Positions 52,763 to 61,739 of a stretch of 64,000 bases of DNA are shown piece by piece (within the stretch, counting starts at the first letter, position 1; each line of letters opens with the position of its first letter). The translations under genes and the position numbers were made by a program. This DNA comes from Asanoa ishikariensis (GTDB lineage: Bacteria > Actinomycetota > Actinomycetes > Mycobacteriales > Micromonosporaceae): positions 1,550,001 through 1,614,000 of the forward strand of contig NZ_FNQB01000001.1 of the NCBI RefSeq assembly GCF_900107455.1, in the 5' to 3' direction. The notes under the pieces were generated by a model that saw nothing but the letters and a program-made list of their open reading frames with translations, had not been told where the DNA came from and did no database searches.

Positions 52763-53908
52763 ATGCGTATCGCGCTCATCACGGAGTCCTTCCCGCCGGA
52801 CGTCAACGGTGTAGCGAACTCCGTCGTCCGCGTCGCCGAGCACCTGGTCGCCCGCGGCCACCAGCCGATGGTCATCGCGCCCGCGCCGTCGTCGTCGGCC
52901 CGTGGCGTGACCGGTGCCCGGTCGTATCCGGTGGTCCGCATCCCGAGCGTGCCGCTGCCTCGCTACCGGGGCTTCCGGTTCGGGATGCCCAGCGCCCGGC
53001 TCACTGACGCGCTCATCGCGCACGCCCCGGACGTCGTACACCTGGCCAGCCCCTTCTTCCTCGGTGCCCGTGGTGTGGCCCTGGCCAACCAGCGCAACCT
53101 GCCGACCGTCGCCGTCTACCAGACCGACATCGCGGCGTACCTGCGCAACTACCGCCTGGCCTGGGGCGAGGACATCACCTGGCACTGGATCCGCACCATC
53201 CACAATGGTGCCGACCGGACGCTCGCGCCGTCGTCGACCTCGGTGTCCGACCTGGCCGAGCAGGGCATCCGCCGCGTGCACCGCTGGGGCCGCGGCGTCG
53301 ACACCGTCCGGTTCCACCCGAGCAAGCGCAGCGCCGGAGTGCGCCGGGCGTTGGCGCCGGACGGTCAACTGCTCATCGGGTACGTGGGTCGGCTGGCCGC
53401 GGAGAAACGGCTCGACCTGCTGGCCCGGGTGTCCCGGATGCCTGGCGTGCGGCTGGTCGTGGTCGGTGACGGCCCCGGTCGCAAGGAGGCCGAGAAGGCC
53501 CTGCCGCACGCGGTCTTCCTGGGTCAGCGCGGTGGCGAGCAGTTGGCCCGGATCTACGCGAGCCTGGACGTGTTCGTGCACGCCGGGCCGCACGAGACGT
53601 TCTGCCAGAGCGTGCAGGAGGCGATGGCCAGCGGCGTGCCGGTCGTCGCGCCGGCCGCCGGCGGCCCGATCGACCTGGTCCGCCCCAACCTGACCGGCAC
53701 GCTGGTGCCACCCGGCGACGGCGGCGCCATCGCGGACGCGGTCGGCGCGTTGGTCAAGGACCCGGAACTGCGCCAGCGGTACGGCCTGGCCGCGCGCGAC
53801 TCGGTCGCCGGACGCACGTGGGCGGCGATCGGGGACGAACTGATCGGCCACTACGCGGAGGTGCTGCAAGGGCGCTCGGTCCGGCCGCGGCTGGCCGTCG
53901 CCGCATGA
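52763..53908 (+). CDS. GT4 glycosyltransferase (MgtA/PimB-like, likely GDP-mannose dependent)
   Basis: 381 residues with the GT-B layout: N-terminal MRIALITESFPPDVNGVANS (the PPDVNGVA loop is typical of mannosyltransferases), YQTDIAAYLRNY, then donor-binding VGRLAAEKRLDLL, GDGPGRK, and HETFCQSVQEAMASGVPVVA with the E-x7-E pattern. Probably adds mannose to a lipid or glycan at the membrane. GTG six nt earlier is an alternative start. Coupled to the next GT by an ATGA overlap. Confidence 0.87.
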   Translation: MRIALITESFPPDVNGVANSVVRVAEHLVARGHQPMVIAPAPSSSARGVTGARSYPVVRIPSVPLPRYRGFRFGMPSARLTDALIAHAPDVVHLASPFFLGARGVALANQRNLPTVAVYQTDIAAYLRNYRLAWGEDITWHWIRTIHNGADRTLAPSSTSVSDLAEQGIRRVHRWGRGVDTVRFHPSKRSAGVRRALAPDGQLLIGYVGRLAAEKRLDLLARVSRMPGVRLVVVGDGPGRKEAEKALPHAVFLGQRGGEQLARIYASLDVFVHAGPHETFCQSVQEAMASGVPVVAPAAGGPIDLVRPNLTGTLVPPGDGGAIADAVGALVKDPELRQRYGLAARDSVAGRTWAAIGDELIGHYAEVLQGRSVRPRLAVAA

Positions 53909-55068
53909 GCTCGGGGGCTTCTGGGCTGCGGATCGTGCGGCTCGCGAACTTCATCATGCCCAGGTCGGGTGGTCTCCGGACGGCGCTGCGCAGCCTGGGT
54001 GCGGGATACCTGGCCAACGGGCACCAGCCGATCCTGGTGATGCCGGGTGAGAAGTACGCGGACGAGGAGACCGACCAGGGCCGGGTGATCACGCTGCCCG
54101 GCCCGATGGTGCCGCTGACCGGCGGCTACCGGGTGCTGGTCGGCCGCCGCCCACTGGCCCGGCTGCTGGACCGCCTGGCGCCGGACCGGCTGGAGGTCTC
54201 CGACCGCAGCACGCTGCGTTGGACCGGGCGCTGGGCCCGGGACGCCGGCGTGCCCAGCGTGATGGTCTCCCACGAGAGCCTGGCCGGGCTGCTGCGGATC
54301 TCCGGGCTGCCGGGCGCGGCCGGGCGGAAGACGGCGGACGCGCTCAACGCGCGCAGCGCCGACGCGTACGACACGATCGTCTGCACCACCGGTTGGGCGG
54401 CGGAGGAGTTCGTCCGGATCGGTGCCCCCGTGCGGCGGGCGCCGCTCGGCGTAGACCTCGACACGTTCCATCCCGGCCGGCACGACCCAGAGGTGCGCGC
54501 CCGATACGTCCGGCCAGGCGAGGTACTGCTGGTCACCTGCACCAGGCTGTCACCGGAGAAGAAGCCGGAGCTCGCCGTCGACGCCCTGGCCGCGCTGGTC
54601 CGCGCCGGTGTGCCGGCCCGCCTCGTGGTGCTCGGCGACGGCCCGCGCCGGCCGGTGCTCGAGTCCCGGGCCGCCGGGCTGCCCGTGACCTTCGCCGGCT
54701 TCCTGCCCGACCAGGCCGCCGTGGCCGCGCTGTTGGCCAGCGCCGACGTGGTGATCGCGCCCGGCCCGGTGGAGACCTTCGGTCTCGCGGCGCTGGAGGC
54801 GATGGCCTGCGGCACGCCGGTGGTCGTCAACGCGGCCAGCGCGCTGCCCGAGGTGATCGGCCCGGCCGGTGCGGCGGCGCCCGGCAGCGGTCCCGCGATG
54901 GCCTCGGCGGTCACCGGGCTGCTCGGGCTCGACGAGGATCTGCGCCGGTCACAGGCCCGGTCGAGGGCCGAGGAGTTCAGTTGGCCGGCGGCGACCGCGG
55001 CCTTCCTCGGCGCGCACCGGGCGGCGGTGACAGCGGGGCGCGCGCGGGCCGACGCGGACGCCGCCTAG
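53905..55068 (+). CDS. GT4 glycosyltransferase, second of a pair
   Basis: 387 residues. GT-B fold: [16 protein letters not shown] at the N-terminus, [58 protein letters not shown], and [20 protein letters not shown] (E-x7-E). Start overlaps the previous stop (ATGA). The pair lies between the Rv1339-like gene and rph, an insertion relative to the mycobacterial order; they likely act in sequence on one acceptor. Confidence 0.87.
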   Translation: MSSGASGLRIVRLANFIMPRSGGLRTALRSLGAGYLANGHQPILVMPGEKYADEETDQGRVITLPGPMVPLTGGYRVLVGRRPLARLLDRLAPDRLEVSDRSTLRWTGRWARDAGVPSVMVSHESLAGLLRISGLPGAAGRKTADALNARSADAYDTIVCTTGWAAEEFVRIGAPVRRAPLGVDLDTFHPGRHDPEVRARYVRPGEVLLVTCTRLSPEKKPELAVDALAALVRAGVPARLVVLGDGPRRPVLESRAAGLPVTFAGFLPDQAAVAALLASADVVIAPGPVETFGLAALEAMACGTPVVVNAASALPEVIGPAGAAAPGSGPAMASAVTGLLGLDEDLRRSQARSRAEEFSWPAATAAFLGAHRAAVTAGRARADADAA

Positions 55069-55071
55069 GCT
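55066..55071 (+). promoter_or_regulatory. -10 box of leaderless rph start, sharing the upstream stop codon
   Basis: TAGGCT lies 7 nt before ATG 55079; its TAG is the stop of the glycosyltransferase gene. Confidence 0.55.
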
Positions 55072-55078
55072 GGCCCCC

Positions 55079-55807
55079 ATGGCTCGACCAGACGGGCGGC
55101 GGCCCGACCAACTGCGACCGGTGACGATCACTCGACAGTGGAGCATGCACCCAGAGGGCTCGGTGCTGGTCGAGTTCGGCGACACCCGGGTTCTGTGCAC
55201 GGCCAGCGTCACCGAGGGGGTGCCGCGCTGGCGCAAGGGCAGCGGGCTCGGCTGGGTGACCGCCGAATATGCGATGTTGCCGCGCGCGACCACGACCCGC
55301 TCCGACCGCGAGAGCGTCAAGGGCAAGGTCGGCGGGCGTACGCAGGAGATCTCCCGCCTGATCGGGCGCAGCCTGCGGGCCTGCGTCGACCTGAAGTCCC
55401 TGGGCGAGAACTCGGTCGTGCTCGACTGCGACGTGCTCCAGGCCGACGGCGGCACCCGGACGGCCGCGATCACCGGCGCGTACGTGGCGCTGCACGACGC
55501 GGTGACCTGGATGGCCGGCAAGAAGATCCTGGCGGGCAAGATCGAGGAAGCGGTGCCGCGCTCGGTGTCCGCCGTCAGCGTCGGCGTCATCAAGGGTGAG
55601 CCCCGGCTCGACCTGATGTACCTCGAGGACGCCGCGGCCGACGTCGACATGAACGTGGTCTGCACCGGCGACGGCGACTTCGTCGAGGTGCAGGGCACCG
55701 GTGAAGCGGCGGTCTTCAACCGCGCCGAGCTCGACGCGTTGCTCAACCTGGCCGTGACCGGTTGCGATTCGCTGGCCGACGCCCAGCGGAAGGCGTTGGC
55801 GTCGTGA
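55079..55807 (+). CDS. rph: Ribonuclease PH
   Basis: 242 residues. [44 protein letters not shown]-like [33 protein letters not shown] and [19 protein letters not shown] follow the family throughout. Phosphorolytic 3' trimming of tRNA precursors. Its stop overlaps the rdgB start (GTGA). Confidence 0.96.
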   Translation: MARPDGRRPDQLRPVTITRQWSMHPEGSVLVEFGDTRVLCTASVTEGVPRWRKGSGLGWVTAEYAMLPRATTTRSDRESVKGKVGGRTQEISRLIGRSLRACVDLKSLGENSVVLDCDVLQADGGTRTAAITGAYVALHDAVTWMAGKKILAGKIEEAVPRSVSAVSVGVIKGEPRLDLMYLEDAAADVDMNVVCTGDGDFVEVQGTGEAAVFNRAELDALLNLAVTGCDSLADAQRKALAS

Positions 55808-56418
55808 GCCGCCGGATGCTGCTCGCCACCAACAACGCGAAGAAGCTCGTCGAGCTGCAGCGCATCCTGGACGGCGCGCTCGGCGGCGGAGCGATCGAGC
55901 TGGTCAGCCTGCGTGACGTCGACCAGTACCCGGAGCCGGCGGAGACCGGCCTGACCTTCGCCGAGAACGCGCTGCTCAAGGCCCGCGAGGGCGCGAGCCG
56001 CACGGGCCTGCCGGCGATCGCCGACGACTCGGGCATCACGGTCGAGGCGCTCAACGGCATGCCGGGCGTGCTCAGTGCCCGCTGGGCCGGGAAGCACGGC
56101 GACGACACGGCCAACAACGAGCTTCTGCTGGCCCAGATCAGCGACTTCGCCGACGAGAACCGCGGTGCGGCCTTCGTCTGCGCGGTCGCCCTGGTCACGC
56201 CGGGCGGGCGCGAGCACCTGGTCGAGGGGCGGCAGCCGGGCCACCTGCTGCGGGCTCCGCGGGGTTCCGGCGGCTTCGGCTACGACCCGCTCTTCATCGG
56301 CGAGGGCCAGGAGCGGACCAACGCCGAGCTCGCACCCGCGGAGAAGGACGCGATCAGCCACCGGGGCAAGGCGCTGCGGGCCCTGGCCAAGGTCATCGCG
56401 AAAGAGCAGATCCGCTAA
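55804..56418 (+). CDS. rdgB: XTP/dITP diphosphatase (Ham1/RdgB)
   Basis: 204 residues. [61 protein letters not shown] and [16 protein letters not shown] are the family blocks. Removes non-canonical purine nucleotides (ITP, XTP). GTG 55804 overlaps the rph stop, the usual pairing in actinobacteria. Confidence 0.95.
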   Translation: MSRRMLLATNNAKKLVELQRILDGALGGGAIELVSLRDVDQYPEPAETGLTFAENALLKAREGASRTGLPAIADDSGITVEALNGMPGVLSARWAGKHGDDTANNELLLAQISDFADENRGAAFVCAVALVTPGGREHLVEGRQPGHLLRAPRGSGGFGYDPLFIGEGQERTNAELAPAEKDAISHRGKALRALAKVIAKEQIR

Positions 56419-56449
56419 TTGGTACGTGGGGCTCGTGGGGTTTGTGGGG

Positions 56450-56522
56450 CTCGTGCGGCTTTGGGGTGGCGGTGAGCCACCCCGGGCCTGGCAGCGAAGC
56501 GGTCTCTGGCGGGAGCAACGGT
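56450..56522 (-). repeat. Dispersed intergenic repeat, copy 2 (with hairpin)
   Basis: Reverse-oriented counterpart of 50629-50705. Its left part holds a perfect 8-bp hairpin GGGGTGGC/GCCACCCC (56463-56470, 56476-56483) that may terminate rdgB. Confidence 0.65.
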
Positions 56523-56575
56523 CGTGCCCACCGCGAGCCCGAGTCATCGTGGCCTGTAATGAGCACTGGTCTCGT

Positions 56576-56581
56576 TAGCAT
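56576..56581 (+). promoter_or_regulatory. -10 box of leaderless AraC-regulator start (TAGCAT)
   Basis: TAGCAT lies 6 nt before ATG 56588. Confidence 0.5.
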
Positions 56582-56587
56582 GGGTCG

Positions 56588-57853
56588 ATGGATGCTCTAG
56601 CCGGGCTGCTGGACGGGCCGCGGGCGCGAGCGGCGTTTTTGCTCCGATGTGTGCTGGATCCGCCGTGGTCGCTGCGGATCCGCGACGAGGCGCCGCTGTC
56701 GATCGTGTCCGTCGTGCGCGGTGATGCCTGGGTGACCTTCGATGGTGCCGCGCCCGTTTGTCTGCATCCGGGTGATGTCGCGGTGATGCGGGGGCCGGAC
56801 CACTACACCGTCGCGGACGATCCTGGGACCGCGCCGCAGATCGTCATCCACCCTGGGCAACGGTGCACCACGCCCGACGGGGACGACCTGCACGACGAGA
56901 TGGATCTTGGGGTACGCACCTGGGGTACGAGTGCGGACGGCGAGTCGGTGATGTTGACCGGCACCTACCAGGTCAACGGCGAGATCAGCGACCGACTGCT
57001 GCGGGCGCTGCCGACGCTGGTGGTGCTGCGCGCCGGCGACTGGGACTCACCGTTGGTCGGGTTGCTCGGCTCGGAGATCGTGCGGGACGAGCAGGGGCAG
57101 TCGGCGGTGCTCGACCGGCTGCTGGACCTGCTGCTGATCGCGGTGCTGCGGGCCTGGTTCTCGAGGCCGGAGGCGGAGGCACCGGCGTGGTACCAGGCGC
57201 AGACCGATCCCGTCGTCGGGCGCGCCTTGCGCATGCTGCACAACAACCCGGCGCATCCGTGGACGGTGGCCTCGCTGGCGGCGCGCAGTGGGCTGTCGCG
57301 GGCGGCACTGGCCCGGCGGTTCGCTGATCTGGTCGGTGAGCCACCGATGTCGTACCTGACCTCGTGGCGGTTGGCGCTCGCCGCCGATCTGCTGCTGGAG
57401 CCCGACGCGACGGTGGCGGCGGTGGCTCGGCAGGTGGGGTACGGGAGCGCGTTCGCGCTGAGTACGGCCTTCAAGCGGGTGCACGGGGTCAGCCCGCAGG
57501 AGCATCGGAAGCGGTCTGCGGGTGGCTCTTCGGGCGCGGCTGGCTTGCCTGGCTCGGCCGGCTCGGCTGGCTCGGCTGGCTCGGCTGGCTCGGCTGGCTC
57601 GGCTGGCTTGTCAGCGGGCCAGGAAGTGGTAGCCGATCCAGCACCACCAGCCGAGGACCAGGACGCGGCCGAGCGGGGTACGCATCGCGGCGGTCAGCGC
57701 GGTGGCGACCGGCTCGGGGCCCTTGCCTCGGCGGCGGCTGGTGATGTCGACGACCAGCATCGCCGCGAAGATGACGATGAAGCCCGTGATGAGGACGAGA
57801 CGAGGGCTCACCGGCTCGCCGCCCAGGCTCCGGTGCTCAGCCAGATCACGTAG
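56588..57853 (+). CDS. AraC-family regulator with cupin_6 domain and repeat-derived tail
   Basis: 421 residues. Cupin-type ligand domain at about 5-190 (SLRIRDEAPLSIVSVVRGDA, LHPGDVAVMRGPDHYTVADD) and an AraC HTH at about 205-305 (WTVASLAARSGLSRAALARR, VAAVARQVGYGSAFALSTAF). The family normally ends soon after the HTH. Here SAG repeats from a 9-bp tandem array follow, then about 80 residues read antisense through the next two genes. The last ~110 residues are probably not functional. Likely target: a nearby dehydrogenase or transporter, unknown. Confidence 0.88.
   Translation: MDALAGLLDGPRARAAFLLRCVLDPPWSLRIRDEAPLSIVSVVRGDAWVTFDGAAPVCLHPGDVAVMRGPDHYTVADDPGTAPQIVIHPGQRCTTPDGDDLHDEMDLGVRTWGTSADGESVMLTGTYQVNGEISDRLLRALPTLVVLRAGDWDSPLVGLLGSEIVRDEQGQSAVLDRLLDLLLIAVLRAWFSRPEAEAPAWYQAQTDPVVGRALRMLHNNPAHPWTVASLAARSGLSRAALARRFADLVGEPPMSYLTSWRLALAADLLLEPDATVAAVARQVGYGSAFALSTAFKRVHGVSPQEHRKRSAGGSSGAAGLPGSAGSAGSAGSAGSAGSAGLSAGQEVVADPAPPAEDQDAAERGTHRGGQRGGDRLGALASAAAGDVDDQHRREDDDEARDEDETRAHRLAAQAPVLSQIT
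57551..57608. repeat. 9-bp tandem repeat (GGCTCGGCT), about 6-7 copies
   Basis: Encodes (SAG)n in the AraC gene. It ends 3 nt before the stop codon of the opposing DUF6186-like gene. Copy-number change could move the AraC reading frame only in units of three residues, so the frame stays open. Confidence 0.85.
57611..57811 (-). CDS. Small membrane protein, DUF6186-like
   Basis: 66 residues with two hydrophobic segments (LVLITGFIVIFAAMLVVDI and LGRVLVLGWWCWIGYHFLAR) separated by a basic turn (SRRRGKG). The pattern matches small DUF6186 proteins. Start overlaps the stop of the upstream membrane gene (57808-57811). Lies wholly antisense to the AraC tail. Confidence 0.78.
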   Translation of the reverse strand: MSPRLVLITGFIVIFAAMLVVDITSRRRGKGPEPVATALTAAMRTPLGRVLVLGWWCWIGYHFLAR

Positions 57854-58215
57854 CCGAACACCCGGGCCGGATAGTTCTCCAGCACCGGGTCGAACGCGAG
57901 GCTCAGCGTGGGGTGGGCCGGGTCGTTGCCCCAGCCGAAGGCGACCAGCTCCCAGACGCAGAAGAGGCCGAGCAGCACGAACCAGGTGACGACCGTCGAC
58001 CGGGTGGTCTTCACGGTCCGCTTGGGTGTGCGTCGGGCGCCCCAGACGATGATGGCCAGCCCTGGGACGAGCACGGTGAACGACGCCGGCAGGGTCAGTG
58101 GGCGGGCGACCGCGGCGAGCAGTGCGTAACCCGCGATGAACACGACCAGGGCGGCGTACCTGTTGAGGAGGAGGGGACGGCTGGCGGTCTCCTCACGTTG
58201 TCGCGACTCCACCAT
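57808..58215 (-). CDS. Membrane protein of unknown function, partner of DUF6186-like gene
   Basis: 135 residues, about four hydrophobic segments (ALVVFIAGYALLAAVARPL, FTVLVPGLAIIVWGA, VVTWFVLLGLFCVWELVAFG, RVFGYVIWLSTGAWAA). No motif known. ATG 58215 leads a two-gene unit with a 4-nt overlap. The pair often occurs together in actinobacteria (recollection). Confidence 0.75.
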   Translation of the reverse strand: MVESRQREETASRPLLLNRYAALVVFIAGYALLAAVARPLTLPASFTVLVPGLAIIVWGARRTPKRTVKTTRSTVVTWFVLLGLFCVWELVAFGWGNDPAHPTLSLAFDPVLENYPARVFGYVIWLSTGAWAASR

Positions 58216-58345
58216 GCGGACAGTCTGCCGTCGATCACCGGTGTCGCGATGCTCATTCGCGAGTGAGTTGCCGCTCAGGGCCCATGACGTCGCGACAGGT
58301 GTTGCGGGACCACCCAGGGTGGCTCGTGATCAGCTTGCGCCTTGC

Positions 58346-59260
58346 TCAGCCGGCAGCGGCCTTGATCGCGGCGGCGGCCGCGGCGGGCTGGTCGTGGTGG
58401 ATGTAGTGGCCGGCGTCGTCGACGACGATGTGCTGACCCTGGGGGTACGCGGCGGCGGTCTCTTCGGCCAGCTCGGCGGCGCGCACCTGGAGCACAGGTA
58501 GCTTGCCCCGGGTCGCCGTCAGGACGGTCATCGGCACGTCGGCCGGGGGATTGGCGGCGCGGGCGCGGCGGGCGGCCTCGACGCCGCCGGCGAGCCGGTT
58601 CTCGGTGCGCACGGAGGCGACCTGGTAGCGCTCGGCGTACTCGGCGCGGTAGGCGGCCAGGACGAGTTGCTGGGTGGCCGGGTCGTCGCTGCAGACCTTC
58701 ATCAGCCCCTCGGCGAACCTGTCGAGCTGCTTGTCGAACAGGCCGGCGTACTTGAGCAGCACCATCCAGGCCAACGACAGGTCGGAGGTGATCCGCAGCC
58801 GGGTGGGTACGACGGCCATCACGCCTTCGTGGGTGGGGTCGATGAGCACCAGCCCGGTCACCTGGGCCGGCCGGGCGGCGGCGGCGAACTGGGCGAGCAG
58901 GCCGCCCCAGCTATGTCCGACCAGCAGGGTCGGCCCGTGGGCGTCGAGGAGGGCGACCATGTCGTCGACCTGGGACTCGATGGTGAGCCGACCACGAACC
59001 GGATCGCTGGCACCGAGGCCGGCCCGGTCGTAGGCGATGACGCGGAAGTCGGTGGCCAGCGCTGGGAGGATCGGCCCCCAGTCGAGCACGGTGTCGCCCG
59101 CGCCGCCGACCAGCAGGATGGTCGGTCCGGTGCTGTTCGTCTCGATCCAGCGGAGGTGGCGGCCGTCGTCCCGGACAAGCTCACCCCAGCTGAGCTGGGC
59201 GTCGGGCGCCAACGCCGAGAGTGCCGTGATCACGGGGTCGCTCTGCCGCCGGCTCGCCAT
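58346..59260 (-). CDS. Alpha/beta hydrolase
   Basis: 304 residues. ILLVGGAGDTVLDWGPIL near the oxyanion hole, AYDRAGLGASDP, nucleophile LLVGHSWGGLLAQ, LVLIDPTHEG, and VDDAGHYIHHDQPAA with the catalytic His. Intracellular. AGGAGG precedes ATG 59260; a longer frame crosses the operator and is not used. Divergent from and probably repressed by the ArsR-type regulator. Confidence 0.9.
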   Translation of the reverse strand: MASRRQSDPVITALSALAPDAQLSWGELVRDDGRHLRWIETNSTGPTILLVGGAGDTVLDWGPILPALATDFRVIAYDRAGLGASDPVRGRLTIESQVDDMVALLDAHGPTLLVGHSWGGLLAQFAAAARPAQVTGLVLIDPTHEGVMAVVPTRLRITSDLSLAWMVLLKYAGLFDKQLDRFAEGLMKVCSDDPATQQLVLAAYRAEYAERYQVASVRTENRLAGGVEAARRARAANPPADVPMTVLTATRGKLPVLQVRAAELAEETAAAYPQGQHIVVDDAGHYIHHDQPAAAAAAIKAAAG

Positions 59261-59288
59261 CGGTCGCCTCCTGGGTTCGAGAGAATTC

Positions 59289-59310
59289 TTTCGAGACGAT
59301 ATTCTCGAAA
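59289..59310. promoter_or_regulatory. Candidate ArsR-type operator
   Basis: TTTCGAGA (59289-59296) and TCTCGAAA (59303-59310) form a perfect inverted repeat with a 6-nt AT-rich spacer in the 83-nt divergent gap. A further direct TTCGAGA lies at 59276-59282, and GCTCGAAA near 59318 gives a fourth half-site. Confidence 0.65.
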
Positions 59311-59343
59311 CGCAGGGCTCGAAACAAGAGAGGATTTTGCGCG

Positions 59344-59910
59344 ATGGCTGCACGACTGCAGGGAGCGGCGGCGATGCGCGCTCTGGCGCATCCGACCCGG
59401 ATCGCGCTGATGGAGGTCCTCCGTGTGCACGACACGTTGACCGCGACCGAAGCGAGCGCGCTGATCGGCCAGACCCCGACGAACTGCGCCTTCCATCTGC
59501 GCGCGTTGTCCCGCTTCGGGTTCGTGGAAGAGGTCGGCACGGGGCCGGGCCGGCGTCGGCCCTGGCGGGCGCTGGACGTACCCCTGGCGTTCTCGGACGT
59601 CCAGGACGACGAACAGTCCCGCGCCGCGGCCCGGGCGCTGTCGGACGTGCTGGTCCGGCACTGGCTTGAGCGGGTGCAGTCGGCGCAGGCGAGCCGCTAT
59701 GCGGAGCCCGCCGAATGGCAGGACGTGCTTGGAGGCTCGGGCACGGTCGTGTACGGCACCGTGGACGAGGTCCGGGAGATGGTCACGGACATCCGAGCGG
59801 TGCTGAGCCGCTATGACGACCGGTTGCGCGACGCCTCGGCCCGGCCCGAGGGGTCGCGGTCCGTGGAGCTGTTGGTATTCGCCCAGCGGTATGCCACGAG
59901 CGAGAGCTGA
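59344..59910 (+). CDS. ArsR-like HTH regulator
   Basis: 188 residues. Winged helix at about 8-80: MRALAHPTRIALMEVLRVHD, TATEASALIGQTPTNCAFHL and LRALSRFGFVEEVGTGPGRR. No metal-binding cysteine cluster, so it likely senses an organic ligand through its C-terminal helical part. Divergent from the hydrolase gene with a shared operator. ATG 59344 follows GAGAGG by about 9 nt. Confidence 0.88.
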   Translation: MAARLQGAAAMRALAHPTRIALMEVLRVHDTLTATEASALIGQTPTNCAFHLRALSRFGFVEEVGTGPGRRRPWRALDVPLAFSDVQDDEQSRAAARALSDVLVRHWLERVQSAQASRYAEPAEWQDVLGGSGTVVYGTVDEVREMVTDIRAVLSRYDDRLRDASARPEGSRSVELLVFAQRYATSES

Positions 59911-60068
59911 CGCGCTCGCCAGCGGCGACCGCCGAATCGAACGCGCTTAGCCGCGCGCCCAGCGGGCTTGAACCCGCGGGCTAGCCAGGCCTGACCGGCC
60001 CGCCTGCCGTCTCCCGCAGAGGCGTATCTGCTGGCTTGGCTGCCGCCGTCCCTGCGGCGGCAAACACC

Positions 60069-60203
60069 GCCTGACCGGGCCGGTCGGGCATGCGGAGGCA
60101 GCCAACGCCTGACAGGTCGGTCCGGGCATGCGGCGGCAGCCAACGCCCGACAGGTCGGTCGGGTACGCGGCGGCAGCCGACGTTCGGCTGGCCGGTCGGG
60201 TCA
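60069..60203. repeat. 37-38-bp tandem repeat, 3.5 copies
   Basis: Units at 60069-60106, 60107-60144, 60145-60181 and a partial 60182-60203, sharing GGTCGGNCGGGCATGCGGCG and GGCAGCCAAC blocks. They fill the end of the 290-nt gap between the ArsR gene and hutH, and the partial unit runs to the hutH stop. No gene seen in the gap. Confidence 0.85.
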
Positions 60204-61739
60204 GGGGAGCGGGCCGACCTCCGCTTCGACGGCGTTGCGTAGTTCGGTGCCGCTGACCAGCTCCCGTGCCGACTCGATGATCGGAGCCAGGAAGACATCA
60301 GGCCCCGGGGTGCCGGCGAAGCGGGCGACCGCGGCCGTAGCGATCGTGCCGGCCGGCGACGGCGCCAGCGGCCCCCGTAGCTGGATGCCGCGGACCCCCG
60401 CCAGCAGCTCGACCGCCAGCAGGCTGGTCAGGTTGTCGAGCACCGTGCGCAGTTTGCGCGTCGCGGCCCAACCCATCGAGACATGGTCTTCCTGCATGCC
60501 ACTGGTCGGCAGCGAGTCGACCGACGCCGGGGACGCCAGGCGGCGGTTCTCCGCGACGATGCCGGCCGCGGTGTACTGCGCGATCATCAGGCCCGAGTTG
60601 ACGCCCGCGTCGGGGGACAGGAACGGCGGGAGCTCGCGGGAGCGGCAGACGTCGAGCAGGCGGTCGACCCGGCGTTCGGCGATGGCACCCACCTCGGCGG
60701 CGGCGATCGCCAGGAAGTCGGCGGCGAAGCCGAGCGGCGCACCGTGGAAGTTGCCCGTGGACTCGACTCGGCCGTCTGGGAGGACGACCGGGTTGTCGAC
60801 GATCGAGCGGAGCTCGCGGCCGGCCACCTGGGTGGCGAACTCGAGCGTGTCGCGCGCGGCGCCGGCGACCTGGGGTGCGCAGCGCATCGAGTACGCGTCC
60901 TGCACCGCGTGGTCCAGGTCGTCGCGGTGCGAATCCATGATCGCGGAGCCCTGGAGCAGGCGGTGGATGTTGGCCGCCGACGTCGCCTGGCCGGGGTGCG
61001 GCCGGATCGCGTGCAGCTCCGGCATGAACGGGCGGTCGGAGCCCAGCATCGCCTCGATCGAGAGGGCGGCGGTCAGGTCAGCCATCGCGAACAGGTGCGC
61101 GGCGTCGCCGATCGCCAGCAGCAGCATGCCGAGCATGCCGTCGGTGCCGTTGACCAGCGCCAGGCCCTCCTTGGCGGCCAGCTCGATCGGGCGCAGGCCG
61201 GCCCGGCGCAGCGCCTCGCCGCCGTCGATGCGGGTGCCGGACTTGTCGAGCACCCAACCCTCGCCGAGCAGCACGAGCGCACAGTGCGCCAGCGGGGCCA
61301 GGTCGCCGGAGGCGCCGAGCGAGCCGTGCTCCGGCACCCACGGCGTGACGTCGGCGTTGAGCAGGTCGACCAGCGACTGGGCGACCAGCGGGCGGACGCC
61401 GGAGTGACCCAGCGCCAGCGACCGGATCCGCAGCAGCATCATCGCCCGGACCACCTCGCGTGGCATCGGGGCGCCGATGCCGGCGGCGTGGGAGCGGATG
61501 AGCGCGTGCTGTAGCTCGGCCCGGCGTTCGCTGGCCACGAACGTGCTGGCCAGCGAGCCGAAGCCGGTGGACACGCCGTAGACCGGGCGGCCGGACGCTT
61601 CGATGCGGTCGACGTGGGCGCGCGACGCCGCCATCGCCTCGACGGCGGTGGGGTGCAGCTCGACCAGGGCGGCCCCGCGGGCCACAGCGTGGACGTCGGC
61701 GGGCGTGATGCCGGTGGGCAGGACGGTGACAGTCGTCAT
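60201..61739 (-). CDS. hutH: Histidine ammonia-lyase
   Basis: 512 residues. The self-forming MIO group comes from A143-S144-G145 in [15 protein letters not shown], at the same position as in Pseudomonas Hut[40 protein letters not shown] and [13 protein letters not shown] are further signatures. Converts histidine to urocanate. ATG 61739 overlaps the hutI stop (ATGA). Confidence 0.96.
   Translation of the reverse strand: MTTVTVLPTGITPADVHAVARGAALVELHPTAVEAMAASRAHVDRIEASGRPVYGVSTGFGSLASTFVASERRAELQHALIRSHAAGIGAPMPREVVRAMMLLRIRSLALGHSGVRPLVAQSLVDLLNADVTPWVPEHGSLGASGDLAPLAHCALVLLGEGWVLDKSGTRIDGGEALRRAGLRPIELAAKEGLALVNGTDGMLGMLLLAIGDAAHLFAMADLTAALSIEAMLGSDRPFMPELHAIRPHPGQATSAANIHRLLQGSAIMDSHRDDLDHAVQDAYSMRCAPQVAGAARDTLEFATQVAGRELRSIVDNPVVLPDGRVESTGNFHGAPLGFAADFLAIAAAEVGAIAERRVDRLLDVCRSRELPPFLSPDAGVNSGLMIAQYTAAGIVAENRRLASPASVDSLPTSGMQEDHVSMGWAATRKLRTVLDNLTSLLAVELLAGVRGIQLRGPLAPSPAGTIATAAVARFAGTPGPDVFLAPIIESARELVSGTELRNAVEAEVGPLP

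Noticed and set aside
60069-60203. 38-bp repeats as a possible CRISPR array
   Set aside because: Repeats abut without spacers and are imperfect; no cas genes nearby.
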